DNA of 10,006 nucleotides. It comes from Lachnospiraceae bacterium. GTDB taxonomy: Bacteria > Bacillota > Clostridia > Lachnospirales > Lachnospiraceae. This document shows, in pieces, positions 8,301 to 10,006 of the stretch (position 1 is the first letter of the stretch; each line of letters opens with the position of its first letter). Location: the NCBI GenBank assembly GCA_017477005.1, contig JAFUXY010000399.1, forward strand, positions 1 to 10,006, in the 5' to 3' direction. Below the pieces are notes generated by a model. That model made no database searches. It was not told the origin of the DNA and saw only the letters and a list, made by a program, of their open reading frames with translations. Position numbers and translations under genes: made by a program.

Positions 8301-9986
8301 GGTTGCAGCAGTCTTTTGAGCGTTGAAATACCAAGCAATGTGACATGCATAGGGGCAGATGCGTTTTCAGGTTGTTCCAGTCTGACGAGTGTAAAAATGT
8401 CAAGCAATGTTGTGAGCATAGGAAGGAGTGCATTTGGAGGATGCAGTAATTTGAAAAGTGTGGAAACCTTTGGAGACACAAAAAACATAGAGATTCCGTC
8501 GGATGCGATCGGTTTGGGAAATAGTGCTTTCACTAATTGTAGCAGTCTTGTCAGCATAAAAATACCAAACCTTGTGACGAGCATCGGGAGTAGTGCATTT
8601 TCTGGTTGTAGCAGCTTGACCAGCTTAGAGATACCAAACAATGTGACGAATATCGGGGTTTTTGCGTTTTACAAATGCAGCAATCTGGAGAGTATAGTGC
8701 TGCCGAGAGGGATTACAAATATTGATTCTGCTACATTTTCTGCCTGCAGTAATCTTTCTAGCATCAAGATACCAGAGAGTGTGACTTCCATTAATTCGAA
8801 TGCTTTTGAGGGCTGTCACAATTTGTCAATTTACTATGAGGGATCCAAAGAACAGTGGGATAGTATTGTAATTGATGCAAAAGCAATTGAATCTACTGCG
8901 AAAATCTATTTTGACAAAGCCGATTCGGCTGAATCTGAGGGTACAAGGATACCTTTGTCGGAAGCTACTATAGAGCTATCCTATCCTACTTGTGTATTTG
9001 ATGGCACAGAACACAGACCAAATGTCACAATAAAGATGATGGATAGTGTTCTGAATCCGTCCGATTATGATATAACGTATTCAAGTAATATCAATGCCGG
9101 TATAGCCTTGGTTTCGATTTCTGGAAAAGGAAATTATACAGGGTCGGTGAAGAAAGCATTTATTATAAAACCGGTTGAACTGATCAATACATCTATTTCA
9201 AAGATTGATGACCAGACCTATGAAAATGCACTAGTGTCACCGGAGCCGATCTTGACCGCAAATGGCATGACATTGGTGTTGAATAAAGATTACACTTTAT
9301 CTTACCAAAACAATAATGCTGTTGGGACAGCGACGGTGATTGCAACTGGAAAAGGGAATTATACAGGTACTACGAAAACGACTTTCAAGATTGTTTCAAA
9401 GGAGACGGGTTCGACTGGAAAGAGTACAACCAGTAAGACAATCCAGCAAAAAATCACAAAGGCTGTTTCGAAAGCAAAGACCATAGTATCTGGGCAGAGT
9501 ACTACAATCTCGGTGTCTGGTAGCAATCTGAAGGGTGAGAAGGTATTTTCTTCCGGAAATAAGAAGGTTGCTACCGTGAGTGCTTCCGGCAAGATTACAG
9601 CGAAAGCGTCTGGCACGGCAACGATTTCGGTGTATGTCAAAGCAAAGGGAAATTATGCCAAATCAAATACAGCCTCCTTCAAAATTACGGTGAAAAAGCC
9701 CGCAAAACCGACCTTGTCCAGTGTCAAAGGCAGCAAAGGAAGCAAAGGAAGCATTACTGCAAAATGGAAGAAGACGACTTGTAGTGGTTATGTGGTGGAA
9801 TATGCCACGGACAAGAATTTCAAGAAAAATCGAAAGACTTTGACTGTCAAGGGTGGCACGAAAACCAATACGACAATCAAGAGTCTGAAGAAGAATCAGA
9901 CGTATTTTGTGCGTGTCTATGCTTATGGAAGCAGTACAAGCGTCAAGTCAGCTGCAAGCACCGCAAAGAGTGTGAAATGCAAATAA
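5310..9986 (+). CDS. Large secreted BspA-type leucine-rich-repeat surface protein
   Basis: 1558 residues from ATG 5310. Order: signal peptide (about 1-34: basic start, hydrophobic core WLALGLAAVTMFGSV, probable cleavage after VFAA); an acidic low-complexity region (35-190, about 57 Asp/Glu against 5 Lys by hand count); a mostly helical domain I cannot assign (about 191-637); a BIG2-type Ig-like domain (about 639-726); a Gly/Ser linker (726-747); 16 BspA-type LRRs (794-1179); two related beta modules each containing GKGNYTG (about 1212-1288 and 1289-1364); a second BIG2-type domain (about 1379-1463); and a lysine-rich fibronectin type III domain to the end. BspA-type proteins often act in adhesion to host or matrix proteins or other cells; that role is inferred here. 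There is no LPXTG motif, SLH domain or C-terminal membrane segment, so attachment may be non-covalent, perhaps through the basic C-terminus. It has its own promoter. No terminator is visible before the window ends. Confidence 0.88.
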   Translation: MLGKAKKWLALGLAAVTMFGSVCRTEDLKTVFAAEMDGSSVEEGSVAVDGDASGVNDAEFDTEEVPSDLDVEGDESESENADMKEWNSLEEGAEATNFVDDATEQDPFSANENDLSDGKSEEYNNSQSENIGDNGKEASDDEDSDMDEADILIKEDAFDKEENLLLEEGAIQEASEGNEISETSDSLDVDLESIKNLTEAGNFNLYTYRADLYSGNIELGYDNPCQKLVGYILDAEHSANPAVEIVKVGRDNDKKFSLSESVEAWKKAHYVTDLGKITEGKIDEIGYYEGIILGIFSSEFKADNVGLDIEKQSIGESNRIISKVKTFVSGWDDADKKVLDKGTKLSELTSDQKAKLKDCIKNDFETAHPKLSKSADFVDDLNTIVESFDTLYSALEQMANYVSVCEMGESKKAMLQKMCEKCPYGSMKTALKDIVKCFDSYSDGARSSMMASIRDVSVNTCGELLDCSYEALVNSNPYSKAFMVGAKIGTFLGDTVNESLFNTKDIAEQYIKMECLIEFENLAREAAKDLEQTYRNAPTTANAENYFESIDTLLSTAILGCEYAKKFADSVCKDSTVGAIEMWMSAAKRSSYEQFIQAADELKMRSENRREDLLQNFLAILEVEYPEIFKILIGEQDVVHIKEIYFKYDKITVDLSWQFYPFIERPIISPHNASNKNVQYTCSDEDVLTLKESGQIVPKKVGTAIVTAKSEDGGFIDSIEVEVYDSGSGKEDQGGEGGDSGSGQGKTASNWDNFWVLRDQSDYTVKIWKYRRKDNETDVVIPSTFISSSNEVYKVTSIAGGAFHGCSSIVSVKIPDSVTSIEEGAFYQCWNLVSLEIPNSVTSIGSGAFGYCTSLVDVEIPNSVTSIGSSAFSNCTSLKNIKLSNRTTSIEHSTFFACKSLVSIEITNSVKTIGDCAFQACDSLKNIEIPDNVVDIGKYTFADCINLVNARISNNVASIGQDVFLRCNKLERVESFGNPKNTEISLGVAGLGDRALSGCSSLLSVEIPSNVTCIGADAFSGCSSLTSVKMSSNVVSIGRSAFGGCSNLKSVETFGDTKNIEIPSDAIGLGNSAFTNCSSLVSIKIPNLVTSIGSSAFSGCSSLTSLEIPNNVTNIGVFAFYKCSNLESIVLPRGITNIDSATFSACSNLSSIKIPESVTSINSNAFEGCHNLSIYYEGSKEQWDSIVIDAKAIESTAKIYFDKADSAESEGTRIPLSEATIELSYPTCVFDGTEHRPNVTIKMMDSVLNPSDYDITYSSNINAGIALVSISGKGNYTGSVKKAFIIKPVELINTSISKIDDQTYENALVSPEPILTANGMTLVLNKDYTLSYQNNNAVGTATVIATGKGNYTGTTKTTFKIVSKETGSTGKSTTSKTIQQKITKAVSKAKTIVSGQSTTISVSGSNLKGEKVFSSGNKKVATVSASGKITAKASGTATISVYVKAKGNYAKSNTASFKITVKKPAKPTLSSVKGSKGSKGSITAKWKKTTCSGYVVEYATDKNFKKNRKTLTVKGGTKTNTTIKSLKKNQTYFVRVYAYGSSTSVKSAASTAKSVKCK
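7689..8846 (+). repeat. BspA-type LRR array, 16 units (mostly 69 bp / 23 residues)
   Basis: Unit consensus begins SVTSIGSSAFSGCSSL and ends with a short strand of the type xSxxIPN. Units start at 7689, 7758, 7827, 7896, 7965, 8034, 8103, 8172, 8280, 8337, 8406, 8514, 8571, 8640, 8709 and 8778. Cys at unit position 13 (or its equivalent) is kept in all 16. Units at 8172 and 8406 are lengthened to 36 residues, and the units after them are shortened to 19. The last unit runs into YYEGSKEQWDSI, a common cap for these arrays. The DNA copies are diverged, so the array is old apart from a possible later block duplication. Confidence 0.9.
8172..8639 (+). repeat. Two tandem 234-bp super-units within the LRR array
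   Basis: 8172-8405 and 8406-8639 each encode the same irregular pattern of a 36-residue, a 19-residue and a 23-residue unit (78 residues). Both contain a matching insert, VESFGNPKNTEIS in the first and VETFGDTKNIEIP in the second, leading to GLGDRAL and GLGNSAF. The shared irregularity points to duplication of a three-unit block. Confidence 0.75.
9726..9752 (+). repeat. Three tandem 9-bp units encoding Lys-Gly-Ser
   Basis: AAAGGCAGC is followed by two copies of AAAGGAAGC, in frame, at the start of the C-terminal FN3 domain. The change in copy number by slippage would lengthen or shorten a KGS linker without a frameshift. Confidence 0.7.
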
Positions 9987-10006
9987 AAACAACAAGAAGA
10001 CACCCG

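Noticed and set aside
8063..8641. Minus-strand open frame of 192 codons with repeated motifs
   Set aside because: It is the reverse complement of the LRR array, and the 69-bp periodicity keeps the antisense frame open. The repeated pattern is an echo of the LRRs.
7689..8846. 69-bp periodic repeats considered as a CRISPR or tandem DNA array
   Set aside because: The period is coding (23 residues), the copies are diverged, and there are no unique spacers.
9987..10006. Terminator after the surface-protein gene
   Set aside because: Only 20 bases are left in the window and no hairpin is visible.

Overview
The window most likely comes from a gut- or rumen-type Clostridia genome, probably Lachnospiraceae. 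This is inferred from the gene repertoire: a tannase-like esterase beside a 6-phospho-beta-glucosidase, the AAA-ATPase-like/PD-(D/E)XK family, and a BspA-type leucine-rich-repeat surface protein ending in Ig-like and fibronectin type III modules. I cannot name a genus. All supported genes lie on the + strand and coding density is high. The longest stretch without a gene is 143 bases (5167-5309).

Layout. (1) 1-2097: the C-terminal part of a tannase-like alpha/beta-hydrolase, then after 28 bases a complete GH1 6-phospho-beta-glucosidase. The short gap suggests one catabolic transcript handling acylated plant beta-glucosides, with ester removal first and hydrolysis of the phosphorylated glucoside inside the cell. 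(2) 2185-2648: a small antitoxin-like gene overlapping by four bases (ATGA) a VapC-type PIN toxin that has lost its central third, so the toxin is probably dead. (3) 2707-3423: a small calcineurin-like metallophosphoesterase. (4) 3508-5166: an AAA-ATPase-like protein with a C-terminal PD-(D/E)XK nuclease-type domain and a Lys in place of the usual Walker B Glu. (5) 5195-5223: a near-consensus housekeeping promoter whose -35 box is half of a perfect inverted repeat. (6) 5310-9986: a 1558-residue secreted multidomain protein with a signal peptide, a very acidic low-complexity region, an uncharacterised helical domain, an Ig-like domain, 16 BspA-type LRRs, two GNYTG-type modules, a second Ig-like domain and a basic FN3 end.

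By eye the first block is richer in G+C and uses more G/C-ending codons than 2100-5166, which fits the middle being an accessory insertion of defence- or stress-type genes between a sugar-use operon and a surface-protein gene. I see no RNA gene, CRISPR array, insertion sequence or convincing intrinsic terminator. I do not see a clear new multi-gene system. The best leads are the uncharacterised helical domain and strong charge polarity of the surface protein, its 234-bp LRR super-repeat, the Walker B substitution, and the deleted toxin.
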